DNA of 64,000 nucleotides from Azotobacter bryophylli. GTDB lineage: Bacteria; Pseudomonadota; Gammaproteobacteria; Pseudomonadales; Pseudomonadaceae. The stretch covers positions 310,001 through 374,000 of the forward strand of contig NZ_JBHRSJ010000035.1 of NCBI RefSeq assembly GCF_042643485.1, given 5' to 3'. Position 1 is the stretch's first letter; each line of letters starts with the position of its first letter. The notes beneath the pieces were generated by a model. The model had not been told where the DNA came from, searched no databases, and worked only from the letters and a program-made list of their open reading frames with translations. This document shows, piece by piece, positions 56,111 to 64,000 of this stretch. Position numbers and translations under genes: made by a program.

Positions 56111-56301
56111 ACCAACCGCGTAGATAGGCACGGCGAGGCTGACCCCTCGCCGTTTTTATTTGTGCCGAGAAAGGCAGCCACTCTTCTCCTCAGCAACAAG
56201 TCTTCAACTGCCATCTTTACACCAAGCGTAAAGCCGTCACTCCAATACAATCGCACCCAGTTTTTACTAAGGTCATATCCCCTCCGGATCTGCATGGCCA
56301 T
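56107..56301 (-). CDS. possible small leftward gene, 64 aa
   Basis: The only credible minus-strand frame in the late region: QIRRGYDLSKNWVRLYWSDGFTLGVKMAVEDLL. Its codons are A/T-rich, unlike the phage core. Against it: the ribosome-binding site is weak and its 3' end covers the terminator at 56130-56160. Confidence 0.3.
   Translation of the reverse strand: MAMQIRRGYDLSKNWVRLYWSDGFTLGVKMAVEDLLLRRRVAAFLGTNKNGEGSASPCLSTRLV
56130..56160 (+). terminator. terminator after the lysis cassette
   Basis: ACGGCGAGG pairs with CCTCGCCGT across 6 bases, followed by TTTTATTT; 20 bases after the Rz1 stop. Confidence 0.85.
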
Positions 56302-56311
56302 CTTGCGCTTA

Positions 56312-56333
56312 CCAGGCAGTCACATAGGTTCCG
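56312..56333 (+). repeat. late-unit element 2 (22 bp)
   Basis: Identical over 22 bp to 59387-59408; core CAGTCACATAG. Starts 46 bases before the first fibre-module gene. Confidence 0.85.
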
Positions 56334-56357
56334 CGGCATTCCTACCGGAGTGCCAGC

Positions 56358-56969
56358 ATGACCGCCCCCACCTTCGACCTGACCATTACCAAGGGTAAGA
56401 CCCTGGCGCAGTCGTTCGGCTACCACGACGAGCAGCTGGTCTACCGCGACATCACTGCCATGCCGAGCAAGGCCCCGGTGCGCCTGACCGTAACCGGCCA
56501 CGGCGTGCCGGACAATTGGGCCGTGCGCATCGAGCGCACACGCGCGCCGGCCGAGCTCAACACGCCCGAGGGCGAATACTGGACGCCCCTCGTCGTTGAC
56601 GCCGATACCTTGGAGTTCGACCAGCTGGACATGGTGGGCGCCAGGGCTTTCGCGCCGCCGGGCGTGTTGGTCTATCCCAGGCCTGCCGATCTGGAGGGCT
56701 GGAAGGCCCGCATGCAGATCCGCGACCGCATCGGCGGCGCTGTCCTGCTGTCGTTCAGCTCCGACCCGGCCGACCAGGCGGATGGCACGATCGAGGTGGA
56801 CGTGGCCAACAGCGCCTTTGTCATCGGCCTGGATGCGGGCCAGACGGCGGCGATCGCCTGGAGCAGCGGCACCTACGATCTGGAGGCCATTCGGCCCGAT
56901 GGCGCCGTGGTCGCCGTGATCGGCCCGAGCCGGGTGGTGATCGCCCCGGAGGTGACGGTATGGGCCTGA
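56358..56969 (+). CDS. phage structural protein of the fibre module, 203 aa
   Basis: Beta-rich throughout (FDLTITKGKTLAQSFGYHDEQLVYRDI start; GWKARMQIRDRIGGAVLLSFSSDP middle; GTYDLEAIRPDGAVVAVIGPSRVVI end). This layout matches phage adaptor or baseplate-fibre proteins that start with a 'D..I..G.T......Y' strand. It overlaps the next gene by 10 bases. I would call it a tail-fibre connector; no closer family is recognised. Confidence 0.6.
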   Translation: MTAPTFDLTITKGKTLAQSFGYHDEQLVYRDITAMPSKAPVRLTVTGHGVPDNWAVRIERTRAPAELNTPEGEYWTPLVVDADTLEFDQLDMVGARAFAPPGVLVYPRPADLEGWKARMQIRDRIGGAVLLSFSSDPADQADGTIEVDVANSAFVIGLDAGQTAAIAWSSGTYDLEAIRPDGAVVAVIGPSRVVIAPEVTVWA

Positions 56970-57409
56970 TCGTCATCCAGCGCAGCGGCGGCGTCATCGT
57001 CGGTAGCGGCGGCCTCCGTGGCCGGTCGGGCGGCGTCGAGTCGGTGAACGGCCAGACGGGCGCCGTCGTGCTCAAGGCCGCCGACGTGGGCGCTGATCCC
57101 GCGGGCACCGCCGCGGGCCTCGTTGAGGCGCTGGCCGGGACTGTCGCCAGCCAGGGCCAAGCCATCGCCGCCCTGCAGCAGGCGCTCACCGCACAGGCCC
57201 AGCAGCTCGCCGCCCTGCAGCAATCCGACGCCTCGCAGAACACCAAGCTCGCCAGCCAGGCCGATTCGATCGCCTCGCTGTCGTCTCGCGTCGCCGCCCT
57301 GGAGCAGGGGACTACCCCGTCTGTTCCCGCCAATGCCCTGACCGATGCCAGCGGCAACCTTCTCACCGATGGCACCAATCAAGTTCTAACCACTGGAGCA
57401 GCAACATGA
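56960..57409 (+). CDS. fibre-module coiled-coil protein, 149 aa
   Basis: A Gly-rich beta start (GLIVIQRSGGVIVGSGG), then the fibre motif VNGQTGAVVLKAADVGAD, then a coiled coil (about 65-120, TVASQGQAIAALQQALTAQAQQLAALQQSD...SLSSRVAALEQG). The end carries a TDASGNLLTDGTNQVLTT motif found in fibre and head-decoration proteins. Probably a trimeric shaft. Confidence 0.7.
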   Translation: MGLIVIQRSGGVIVGSGGLRGRSGGVESVNGQTGAVVLKAADVGADPAGTAAGLVEALAGTVASQGQAIAALQQALTAQAQQLAALQQSDASQNTKLASQADSIASLSSRVAALEQGTTPSVPANALTDASGNLLTDGTNQVLTTGAAT

Positions 57410-59322
57410 CCGTCCAGCACATCGTACAGGGAGCAGGCGCGCCCACCTCTGTGCCCCCCAGCCTCACCGCCCATTACACCGACACCGAGAGCGGCGACCA
57501 GTACATGGCGAAGGGGACCGCCTCCGCCGCCGATTGGGTGCTGGTGGAGAAGGGCGGCGCCGGAGCGGCGGCCGTCAAGGCGCACGAGCAGACCTACAAC
57601 CACGCGGATTTCGTCACCACCCAGGCCATGACCCAGGCCCTAGCGACGAAGGTGAACGCCGTAGACGGCAAGGGCCTGTCGACCAACGACTTCACCACTG
57701 CCGAGAAAACCAAGCTCGCCGGCCTGGAGAGCAGCCGCTTCAAGGGGACGTTCGTTGACCTGGCATCCCTGCAGGCCGGCGTGGCCTCGCCGATCGCAGG
57801 CGACTATGCGGACGTGGATGCTGGTGCCGGCGCCGACGTGATGCGCTACCTATGGGACGCCAGCGATGCGGCCTGGAAGCCGCAGGCCAGCGCGACCAGC
57901 CTCACTGCCGCCCAGGTCAAGGCGCTGTACGAGGCGAACGCGGATACCAATCCCTTCACCGATGCCGAGAAGACCAAGCTGGCGGCCATTGCCGAGGGCG
58001 GCAGCAGTGGCGGCGGCGGGGGAAACAGTGCGGTGGCCACCTCGACTGCGACCGCCGTGAGCCTGACCAGCAGCCATGACAGCAGCTATCTGGTATCCGA
58101 GACGGCGGACCCGGCGGTGCTGACCATCGCTGACCAGGCGACGGGCGGCTGGGCTGCTAATGCCGAGCTGGAGATCGAGCAGGCCGGTGCGGGCGCGGTC
58201 AAGTTCGCCGCGGGCAGTGGCGTGACGCTGCGCCTGCCCGGGGACTGCGACCCACGGATCGCGGAACGCTACGGGGTGGCCAAGCTCAAGCGCATCGCCG
58301 AGAACATCTGGACGCTCTCCGGCCGGCTGGCCGATTACAGCCTGCCGAGCGCCCTGTACGTCGGCGTCGGCGCTTCCCCGTATCTGCGGGCGTTCAGCCC
58401 GAGCGACTGGAGCGAGATCGTGCTGCCGGCGCTGGTGAGCACGAAGGTGCTCAAGATCGCAGTGAGCCCTGATCGGACGATGATTGCGCTGGCCCGCGAG
58501 AGCGCATCCGGCCCTCTGACCCACGTCCTATCCGTATTCCGGGTGAAGGGGTGGAAACTGCTGGCTGAGTGGGCAGGCAACGGAGACGAAATGATCACTG
58601 ACGTGGCGTTCAGCCCGAACAGTGGGCGGCTGTACGTCATTCATTCGGCCAGCCCGTACCTAACGGTATTTGATACCGCGTCCTGGGCGGCAACGGGAGG
58701 ACCTGCGCTATCGGCGGCGCCAACTGCTATTGCCGTGAACCCGGCTGGAAATACCGTCGTCCTTGATATCGCTGAAACCCCGTACCTCGCGATCTATGAC
58801 ACGGCTACCTGGGCGGCCAAGCCGGCGGTGGACACGGCACTGCCTGGGTACGCCAACGCGATCGCCTTCGATCCGCACGATGAAATGTTCTCTGTAGCAC
58901 ACGGCGGGGCCCCGTACCTGTCGACCTACGCGCTGGACCCCAACTCGGGCGTGTACAAGTCCATGCCGTTCGCTACGCTGCCAGCGTCCAATGCGGTGGC
59001 GGTCGCGTACAGCCCGAACGGGGAGCTGGTGGCGGTGTCGGTGGCCTCGGCGCCGTACCTGCTGATCTACAACAACCTCACCGGCGACAAGCTCGCTGGC
59101 CCGGCTGCACTCCCGACCTATCCATACTCCAGGCTATCGTTCAGCCAGGATGGCAAAGTCCTGACGCTCTCCGACCCTAACATGACGCCGAGCGTGTTGA
59201 GCTACAACGTCTCCGACTGGAGCAAGCGCGCGGACGCCACCATTGCGGCGATCAGCGGCGGCCAGTGCGCCACCTTCAGCCAGGACGTGGCCGTGACCGT
59301 GACCCCGTTCCCGTCATCGTAG
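57406..59322 (+). CDS. tail fibre/receptor-binding protein with C-terminal beta-propeller, 638 aa
   Basis: ATGA overlap with the shaft gene. The N-terminal 200 residues show fibre motifs (DQYMAKGTASAADWVLVEKGG, GKGLSTNDFTTAEKTKLAGLE, NPFTDAEKTKLAAIAEGG). After a GSSGGGGG linker and a beta domain (205-315), residues about 320-635 form six to seven repeats of about 45. Each has an (A/T)-S/A-PYL start and a 'P..t.iAvspdg..va' centre, e.g. ASPYLTVFDTASWAATGG. This is a WD40/YVTN-like propeller, likely the receptor-binding tip. It ends at a good terminator. Confidence 0.82.
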   Translation: MTVQHIVQGAGAPTSVPPSLTAHYTDTESGDQYMAKGTASAADWVLVEKGGAGAAAVKAHEQTYNHADFVTTQAMTQALATKVNAVDGKGLSTNDFTTAEKTKLAGLESSRFKGTFVDLASLQAGVASPIAGDYADVDAGAGADVMRYLWDASDAAWKPQASATSLTAAQVKALYEANADTNPFTDAEKTKLAAIAEGGSSGGGGGNSAVATSTATAVSLTSSHDSSYLVSETADPAVLTIADQATGGWAANAELEIEQAGAGAVKFAAGSGVTLRLPGDCDPRIAERYGVAKLKRIAENIWTLSGRLADYSLPSALYVGVGASPYLRAFSPSDWSEIVLPALVSTKVLKIAVSPDRTMIALARESASGPLTHVLSVFRVKGWKLLAEWAGNGDEMITDVAFSPNSGRLYVIHSASPYLTVFDTASWAATGGPALSAAPTAIAVNPAGNTVVLDIAETPYLAIYDTATWAAKPAVDTALPGYANAIAFDPHDEMFSVAHGGAPYLSTYALDPNSGVYKSMPFATLPASNAVAVAYSPNGELVAVSVASAPYLLIYNNLTGDKLAGPAALPTYPYSRLSFSQDGKVLTLSDPNMTPSVLSYNVSDWSKRADATIAAISGGQCATFSQDVAVTVTPFPSS

Positions 59323-59341
59323 GGGACAAGGACCGTTCAAG

Positions 59342-59364
59342 AGCCCGCCGCGTGCGGGCTTTTT
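59342..59364 (+). terminator. terminator after the fibre module
   Basis: AGCCCGC pairs with GCGGGCT across 5 bases, followed by TTTTT. Confidence 0.85.
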
Positions 59365-59386
59365 CATGTCTACTGCCTTGACCAGG

Positions 59387-59408
59387 CCAGGCAGTCACAT
59401 AGGTTCCG
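59387..59408 (+). repeat. late-unit element 3 (22 bp)
   Basis: Second full copy of the 22-bp element, 26 bases before ATG 59435 and 23 bases after the terminator. It begins the packaging transcription unit. Confidence 0.85.
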
Positions 59409-59434
59409 GCGCATCCCAACCAAGGAGCGCCACC

Positions 59435-60238
59435 ATGATTCACCCCACCCCCGGCCGCATTGTCTGGTTCCACCCCAACGGCATTACCCTGCCGCCGAAC
59501 TTTGCCTACTCGGATTCCGAGCAGCCGCTGGCTGCAACGATCGCCTACGTTCACAGCGATCGGATGGTCAATTTGTTTGTGATCGACCAGAACGGCATGG
59601 GCTACTCCCTGACCAGTGTCACCCTGCTGCAGGATGACGATGCGACTCCCGGTGCCGGTTCCTATGCCGAATGGATGCCCTACCAGAAAGGGCAGGCCGC
59701 CAAGTCCAATACCATCGACCAGAACGCCATGGACGAGGCGTGCAGACTGGCCTTTAGTGCCAAGGAGCTCTTCCTTGCCAACGATTCTGACGGCGGTGCT
59801 AAGCGCCTGGCCGGCCTGATGATCCAGCGGGCCGAGCAACTGCTGGGCGGCGCTGCAGGTGAACAGCCCGCGGCAGGAGGTCTGCCGGCCATCAAGGCTA
59901 GCGCGAAACTGTGCTCTGGCGAATGCTCGCCCGGCCCGCAAACTGACAGTGCCAGTCCAACTGTAACCCTCGAGCAAATCGAGAACCTGATTGTCTCGGC
60001 GCAGTACCACGTCATTCCCGGGACCACGGTTACCGTCTGCTGCCTGGAGCTGCGCAACGGCTTCAACGTGATCGGCGAGTCGGCCTGTGCCAGCCTCGAC
60101 AACTTCAATGCGGAAAAAGGGCGCACCTATGCCCGAGAGAAGGCTATCGAGAAAATTTGGCCGCTGGAGGGATATCTACTCAAGCAGCGGATCTATGAGG
60201 CCACGCTGGCAGGCCGGCAGGACGTGGGATTGCAGTAA
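59435..60238 (+). CDS. Gp49/Sf6-gene-66 family protein with an N-terminal extension
   Basis: 267 residues; ATG 59435 behind AAGGAG. Residues about 1-125 (GRIVWFHPNG, QPLAATIAYVHSD, YAEWMPYQKGQAAK) are a separate small domain seen in phage proteins. The C-terminal about 85 (EQIENLIVSAQYHVIPGTTVTVCCLELRNGFNVIGESACAS, IEKIWPLEGYLLKQRI) match the N4 gp49/Sf6 gene 66 family of unknown role. The fusion of both in one chain is notable. It lies directly before terS. Confidence 0.72.
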   Translation: MIHPTPGRIVWFHPNGITLPPNFAYSDSEQPLAATIAYVHSDRMVNLFVIDQNGMGYSLTSVTLLQDDDATPGAGSYAEWMPYQKGQAAKSNTIDQNAMDEACRLAFSAKELFLANDSDGGAKRLAGLMIQRAEQLLGGAAGEQPAAGGLPAIKASAKLCSGECSPGPQTDSASPTVTLEQIENLIVSAQYHVIPGTTVTVCCLELRNGFNVIGESACASLDNFNAEKGRTYAREKAIEKIWPLEGYLLKQRIYEATLAGRQDVGLQ

Positions 60239-60240
60239 GC

Positions 60241-60798
60241 ATGGCGGCAGCAACGCAGCGTGGCCTGACGCAGAAGCAAGAGCTCTTCGCCGAGGCCTAT
60301 GTCGTGACGGGGAACGCCTCGGAAGCCTACCGGCGTGCGTACAGCACTGCGCGCATGAAGGCCGAGAGCGTCCACACCAATGCGGCAAGACTGCTAAGCA
60401 ATGAGCGCGTAGCCGAGCGCATCAGCGAACTGCAGGGGGCGGCGGCTGAGGTCGCCGTTCTCTCTGCGGCCGATGTGCTGCTGGAAATCCGACGCCTGGC
60501 GCTGAATGACCCGCGTCGCTTGGTGCATCAGGATGGCCGCCTCAAGAAGCTGCACGAGCTGGATGCCGACACGGCCGCCTGTATCTCCGGCATCGATATC
60601 GAGAAGGACGGGACGATCAAGTACCGCTTTTGGGACAAGGGCTCTGCGCTGGAGAAAGCGGCGAAGCACCTGGGCCTGTACGAGCGGGACAACAAGCAGA
60701 AGACCGACCCGCTCGCCAGCCTGCTGGAGCGCGTCTGTAGCAGCAACGGCAACGGCTTTGCCCCGGTAGCGCAAGACCCGGACCACGACGAGGACTGA
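60241..60798 (+). CDS. terminase small subunit
   Basis: 185 residues. The helix-turn-helix start GLTQKQELFAEAYVVTGNASEAYRRAYSTARMKAESVHTNAARLLSNERVAERI is the terminase small-subunit signature, which recognises the pac/cos site. Central oligomerisation helices and an acidic C-terminal tail (DPDHDED) for TerL contact follow. Two bases after the Gp49-type gene and 2 before terL. Confidence 0.93.
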   Translation: MAAATQRGLTQKQELFAEAYVVTGNASEAYRRAYSTARMKAESVHTNAARLLSNERVAERISELQGAAAEVAVLSAADVLLEIRRLALNDPRRLVHQDGRLKKLHELDADTAACISGIDIEKDGTIKYRFWDKGSALEKAAKHLGLYERDNKQKTDPLASLLERVCSSNGNGFAPVAQDPDHDED

Positions 60799-60800
60799 GC

Positions 60801-62396
60801 ATGGCCTTGCGTGTGTCGAGCGATATCCCGTTACAGACGATGCCCACCACCGCCGAGGAGCTTGAGCGGTGCCTGGCCGATCCCGAGTGGCGGCTGTTCT
60901 CCGGCTGCCTCTACAAGATCATGGTCAAGGGGGACGATGACGACGAAGAGGCCGAGGCCATGGTGATGCCGTTCCAGCCCAACCGGGCGCAGCGGCGATT
61001 CATCAAGCGCCTCTGGCATCGCAACCTGATCCTCAAGGCCCGGCAGCTGGGATTCACTACCCTGATCGCCATTCTGTGGCTGGATCATGCCCTGTTCAAC
61101 GCCAACCAGCGCTGCGGGATCATCGCCCAGGACCGCGAGGCCGTGGAGGCGATCTTCCGCGACAAGGTGCGGTTCGCCTACGACAACCTGCCCGATGAGA
61201 TCCGCGAGCGCTTCCCGCTGGCCCGAGACAGTGCCCGGGAACTGCTGTTCGCCCACAACAACAGCTCCGTGCGCGTGGCGACGTCCCTGCGCTCGGGCAC
61301 GATTCACCGTCTGCACGTCTCCGAATACGGAAAGATTTGTGCCAAGTACCCGGATAAGGCGGCCGAGGTCCAGACCGGCTCAATCCCGGCGGTACCCACC
61401 AACGGCGTTCTCGTCATCGAGAGCACCGCCGAAGGGCGGGAGGGCGAGTTCTTCGAAATGGTGCAGCAGGCCGAGGCCAAGTACCAGAGCAAGCAGGAGC
61501 TCACGCCGAAGGACTACCGCTTTCACTTCTACCCCTGGTGGGAGGAACCCAAATACCGCCTGCCGGCCGGTTCCGTCCCGATATCCATCGATGAGCACGA
61601 ATACTTCGACCGGATCGAGGGGGTGATGGAGTGCACCATCGGTCCCGAGCAGCGCGCCTGGTACATCGCAACCCGCAATGCCGACTTCACCGGCAAGGAA
61701 GAGCGCATGTGGCAGGAGTACCCGAGCACGCCGGCCGAGGCCTTCCAGATCAGCACCGAGGGCAACTACTACGCCAAGGACATGCCGGCCATGCGCAAAC
61801 GTGGCGGCATTACCCGCGTCCCCGTGCTGGATCTGCCGGTCAACACCTTTTGGGACATCGGAAACTCGGATGGTTGCGCCATCTGGTTTCATCAGGATCT
61901 GCGCGGCGAGGATCGATTCATCGACTACTACGAGGCCCATGGCGAGGATCTGCGTCACTACGTTGCCCAGCTGCAGGCCCGCGGCTATGTGTTCGGTACC
62001 CACTTCCTTCCACACGATGCCAACCACAAGCGCCTGGGCGACTACAACCGCAGCACCATGGAAATGCTCCAGATCCTGATGCCCGGGCAGCGCTTCATCA
62101 TCGTGCCCCTGGTCACTGAACTGATGACGGGGATTCATGCCACCCGCAAGCACATGAAGGGCTGCTACATCGACGAGGCCAACTGCAAGCTGGGTATCCA
62201 GCGGCTTGAGGGCTATCGCAAGAAATTCAGTCGGGCAGACCAGCGTTTCATCGACCAGCCCGACAAATCCAACGGCTGCACCGAGGGCGCCGACTCCTTC
62301 CGGCAGTATGCACAGGCCAAAGAGACAGGCCTGCTGTCCAGCTCCGCCTACAGCTACGACTACGACGAAGCCCCGCCACCCGACTGGCGAGTTTGA
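60801..62396 (+). CDS. terminase large subunit
   Basis: 531 residues; DNA-packaging motor. The N-terminal ATPase has a Walker A-like KARQLGFTT (79-87) and a Walker B region near VSEYGKI. The STAEG coupling motif is clear. The C-terminal RNase-H-like nuclease begins FWDIGNSDG (about 352-360) and has LPHDANHKR. The group fits headful-packaging podovirus/lambdoid terminases paired with P22-type portals. ATG 60801 with GAGGA upstream. Confidence 0.94.
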   Translation: MALRVSSDIPLQTMPTTAEELERCLADPEWRLFSGCLYKIMVKGDDDDEEAEAMVMPFQPNRAQRRFIKRLWHRNLILKARQLGFTTLIAILWLDHALFNANQRCGIIAQDREAVEAIFRDKVRFAYDNLPDEIRERFPLARDSARELLFAHNNSSVRVATSLRSGTIHRLHVSEYGKICAKYPDKAAEVQTGSIPAVPTNGVLVIESTAEGREGEFFEMVQQAEAKYQSKQELTPKDYRFHFYPWWEEPKYRLPAGSVPISIDEHEYFDRIEGVMECTIGPEQRAWYIATRNADFTGKEERMWQEYPSTPAEAFQISTEGNYYAKDMPAMRKRGGITRVPVLDLPVNTFWDIGNSDGCAIWFHQDLRGEDRFIDYYEAHGEDLRHYVAQLQARGYVFGTHFLPHDANHKRLGDYNRSTMEMLQILMPGQRFIIVPLVTELMTGIHATRKHMKGCYIDEANCKLGIQRLEGYRKKFSRADQRFIDQPDKSNGCTEGADSFRQYAQAKETGLLSSSAYSYDYDEAPPPDWRV

Positions 62397-62404
62397 GGAC
62401 CATC

Positions 62405-64000
62405 ATGGACGCCATGACTAGCACGCAACCCAGTACCGGCCAGGCTGACGAACTGGCCTTGACCGTCGATGAATACGCCGAATTCATGCGGGAGATCGAG
62501 GAACAGCCCAAGTGGCGGCACACCGCCGACAAGGAGATGGAGTACGCGGACGGCAACCAGCTCGATTCCGAGCTGTTGAAGCGGCAGCAGGCGCTCGGCA
62601 TTCCGCCGGCCGTGGAGGATCTGATCGGCCCGGCCCTGCTGTCGATCCAGGGCTATGAAGCCACCATCCGTACCGACTGGCGCGTGACCCCGAGCGGCGG
62701 CATCGGCGGGCAGGATGTGGCGGACGCCCTGAACTACAAGCTCAACGAGGCCGAGCGCGAGAGCCGGGCCGATCGCGCATGCTCCGATGCGTTCCGCTCG
62801 CAGATCGCCGTCGGTATCGGCTGGGTGGAGGTGCGTAAGGAAACCGATCCCTTCAAGTACCCCTATCGCTGCGGGATGATCCATCGCAACGAGATGCATT
62901 GGGACTTCAAGGCCCAGGAGCCGGACCTGTCCGATGCCCGCTGGCTGCGGCGGCAGCGCTGGCTGCCCAAGGAGCGCATTGCCCTGGTGTTCCCCGAGCA
63001 CAAGGAGGTGATCGAGGCGATCGGCACTCACGGGCCGAGCTGGTGGGCCGAGCGCGGCATCGAGCTGCTGGACGGCGGCACCTCCACTGGCCTGCACAAT
63101 GCCTGGGCTGATGCCCGCAACTGGACCGTGCAGGAGGACCGCTGGTACAACCCGACCAACAAGGACATCTGCCTGGCCGAGGTCTGGTACCGGCGCTGGG
63201 TGAACGTGCCGGTCCTGCGCAGCCCGGACGGGCGCGTGGTGGAGTACGACGAGAATAATCCGGCCCACAATGCCGCGGTCCTCAGCGGCAAGGTCGAGGT
63301 CTCCCTCGCCGTGGTCGCCCGGGTGCGGCGCAGCTACTGGCTCGGCCCGATCTGCCTGCATGATGGTCCCAGCCCCTACACCCACCAGCATTTCCCCTAT
63401 GTGCCGTTCTGGGGCTTCCGCGAGGACACCACCAGCGTGCCCTATGGCTATGTGCGCGGGATGGTCTACCCGCAGGACAGCGTGAACAGCGGGATCAGCA
63501 AGCTGCGCTGGGGCATGGCAGCGGTCAGGACCGAGCGCACCAAGGGCGCAGTGGCCATGTCGGACGCGCAATTCCGCCGGCAGGTCGCCCGGGTGGATGC
63601 CGATATCGTGCTGGACGCCGCGCACATGGCGCAGCCGGGCGCCCGGTTCGAGGTCAAGCGCGACTTCCAGCTCAACTCCCAGCACTTCCAGCTGATTCAG
63701 GACGGCCGGCAGTCCATCCAGCGGGTGTCGGCGGTGACGTCCGGTTTCATGGGCAAGGAGGGCACGGCCCGCAGCGGTCTGCAGGAGCAGACTCAGGTGG
63801 AGCAGAGCAACCAGAGCCTGGCCCGCATCATGGACAATTTCCGCTTCGCCCGCTCCCTGGTCGGCGAGATGCTGCTGGCGATGATCGTCGACGAGCTGGG
63901 CGAGCAGCAGCACGTCATCGTGATCGAAGGCGACGCCGTGCGCGCCGATCGCACCGTGGTGCTGAACCGGCCCGAGGTGGACCCGCATACCAGCATTCCC
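62405..64000 (+). CDS. P22-type portal protein (partial, C-terminus beyond the window)
   Basis: 532 codons open from ATG 62405 to the window edge; GAGG upstream. Early part EFMREIEEQPKWRHTADKEMEYADGNQL; RSQIAVGIGWVEVRKETDPFKYPYR and YGYVRGMVYPQDSVNSGISKLRWG are typical of P22-like portals. GKEGTARSGLQEQTQVEQSNQSL contains the tunnel loop. It forms the dodecameric DNA entry ring. It follows terL by 8 bases. Confidence 0.9.
   Translation, partial: MDAMTSTQPSTGQADELALTVDEYAEFMREIEEQPKWRHTADKEMEYADGNQLDSELLKRQQALGIPPAVEDLIGPALLSIQGYEATIRTDWRVTPSGGIGGQDVADALNYKLNEAERESRADRACSDAFRSQIAVGIGWVEVRKETDPFKYPYRCGMIHRNEMHWDFKAQEPDLSDARWLRRQRWLPKERIALVFPEHKEVIEAIGTHGPSWWAERGIELLDGGTSTGLHNAWADARNWTVQEDRWYNPTNKDICLAEVWYRRWVNVPVLRSPDGRVVEYDENNPAHNAAVLSGKVEVSLAVVARVRRSYWLGPICLHDGPSPYTHQHFPYVPFWGFREDTTSVPYGYVRGMVYPQDSVNSGISKLRWGMAAVRTERTKGAVAMSDAQFRRQVARVDADIVLDAAHMAQPGARFEVKRDFQLNSQHFQLIQDGRQSIQRVSAVTSGFMGKEGTARSGLQEQTQVEQSNQSLARIMDNFRFARSLVGEMLLAMIVDELGEQQHVIVIEGDAVRADRTVVLNRPEVDPHTSIP

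Overview
The window reads as the chromosome of a high-GC gammaproteobacterium of the Pseudomonadaceae. The block tRNA-Val, thrS, infC, rpmI, rplT, pheS, pheT, ihfA, MerR-like gene, tRNA-Pro (27086-36243) has the Pseudomonas order and the usual Pseudomonas protein lengths. The five RTX-only genes beside a type I exporter make Azotobacter the best guess within the family, but genus is inference.

Layout. 1-6542: miscellaneous core and accessory genes (HIRAN-like protein cut by the window edge, two small unknowns, MscS channel, oxaloacetate-decarboxylase-type lyase, RluA-type pseudouridine synthase, Hsp20, AEC permease). 6815-17646: a type I secretion adaptor and ABC exporter followed by five consecutive genes for acidic proteins made almost only of RTX nonapeptides plus a shared serralysin-type C-terminal export domain. 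No outer-membrane factor and no enzyme domain is present. 17651-26910: a catabolic locus with an AraC regulator, an MFS exporter, an SDR, a 3-ketosteroid-dehydrogenase-like flavoprotein, a NIPSNAP protein, an aromatic-acid/H+ symporter, an OprD/BenF-type porin and a second SDR. Three of its leaders carry (AAN)4-5 tracts that look like Hfq/Crc sites. 27086-36243: tRNA and translation genes, with a cluster of very small phage-like genes wedged between tRNA-Val and thrS.

36244-64000 (continuing past the end): a lambdoid prophage integrated at tRNA-Pro(GGG). A leftward operon (LuxR-type regulator, CsrA, five unknown proteins, excisionase, integrase) starts at a two-site operator region. Then come a LexA-boxed DUF1654 gene, HicAB, and an accessory zone: a lipoprotein, an outer-membrane-like protein between two copies of a duplicated gene, a two-gene NTase-like module of low GC, and a secreted endonuclease I. 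The immunity region follows (S24 repressor, three operators, Cro). Rightward genes form an ATGA-overlapped chain leading to Rha/KilAC, an O-like initiator with iterons, a DnaC-like loader and DnaB. After that come a Q-position gene, holin, SAR endolysin, Rz/Rz1, a tail-fibre module with a beta-propeller, a Gp49-family protein, TerS, TerL and a P22-type portal.

The strongest unusual signals are: the same palindromic operator at both ends of the prophage early region (40609-40647 and 48221-48293); 22-bp-phased iterons inside the O-like gene (51401-51475); a repeated element heading three late transcription units (54789, 56312, 59387); the NTase-like pair at 44972-46389; and the RTX array.
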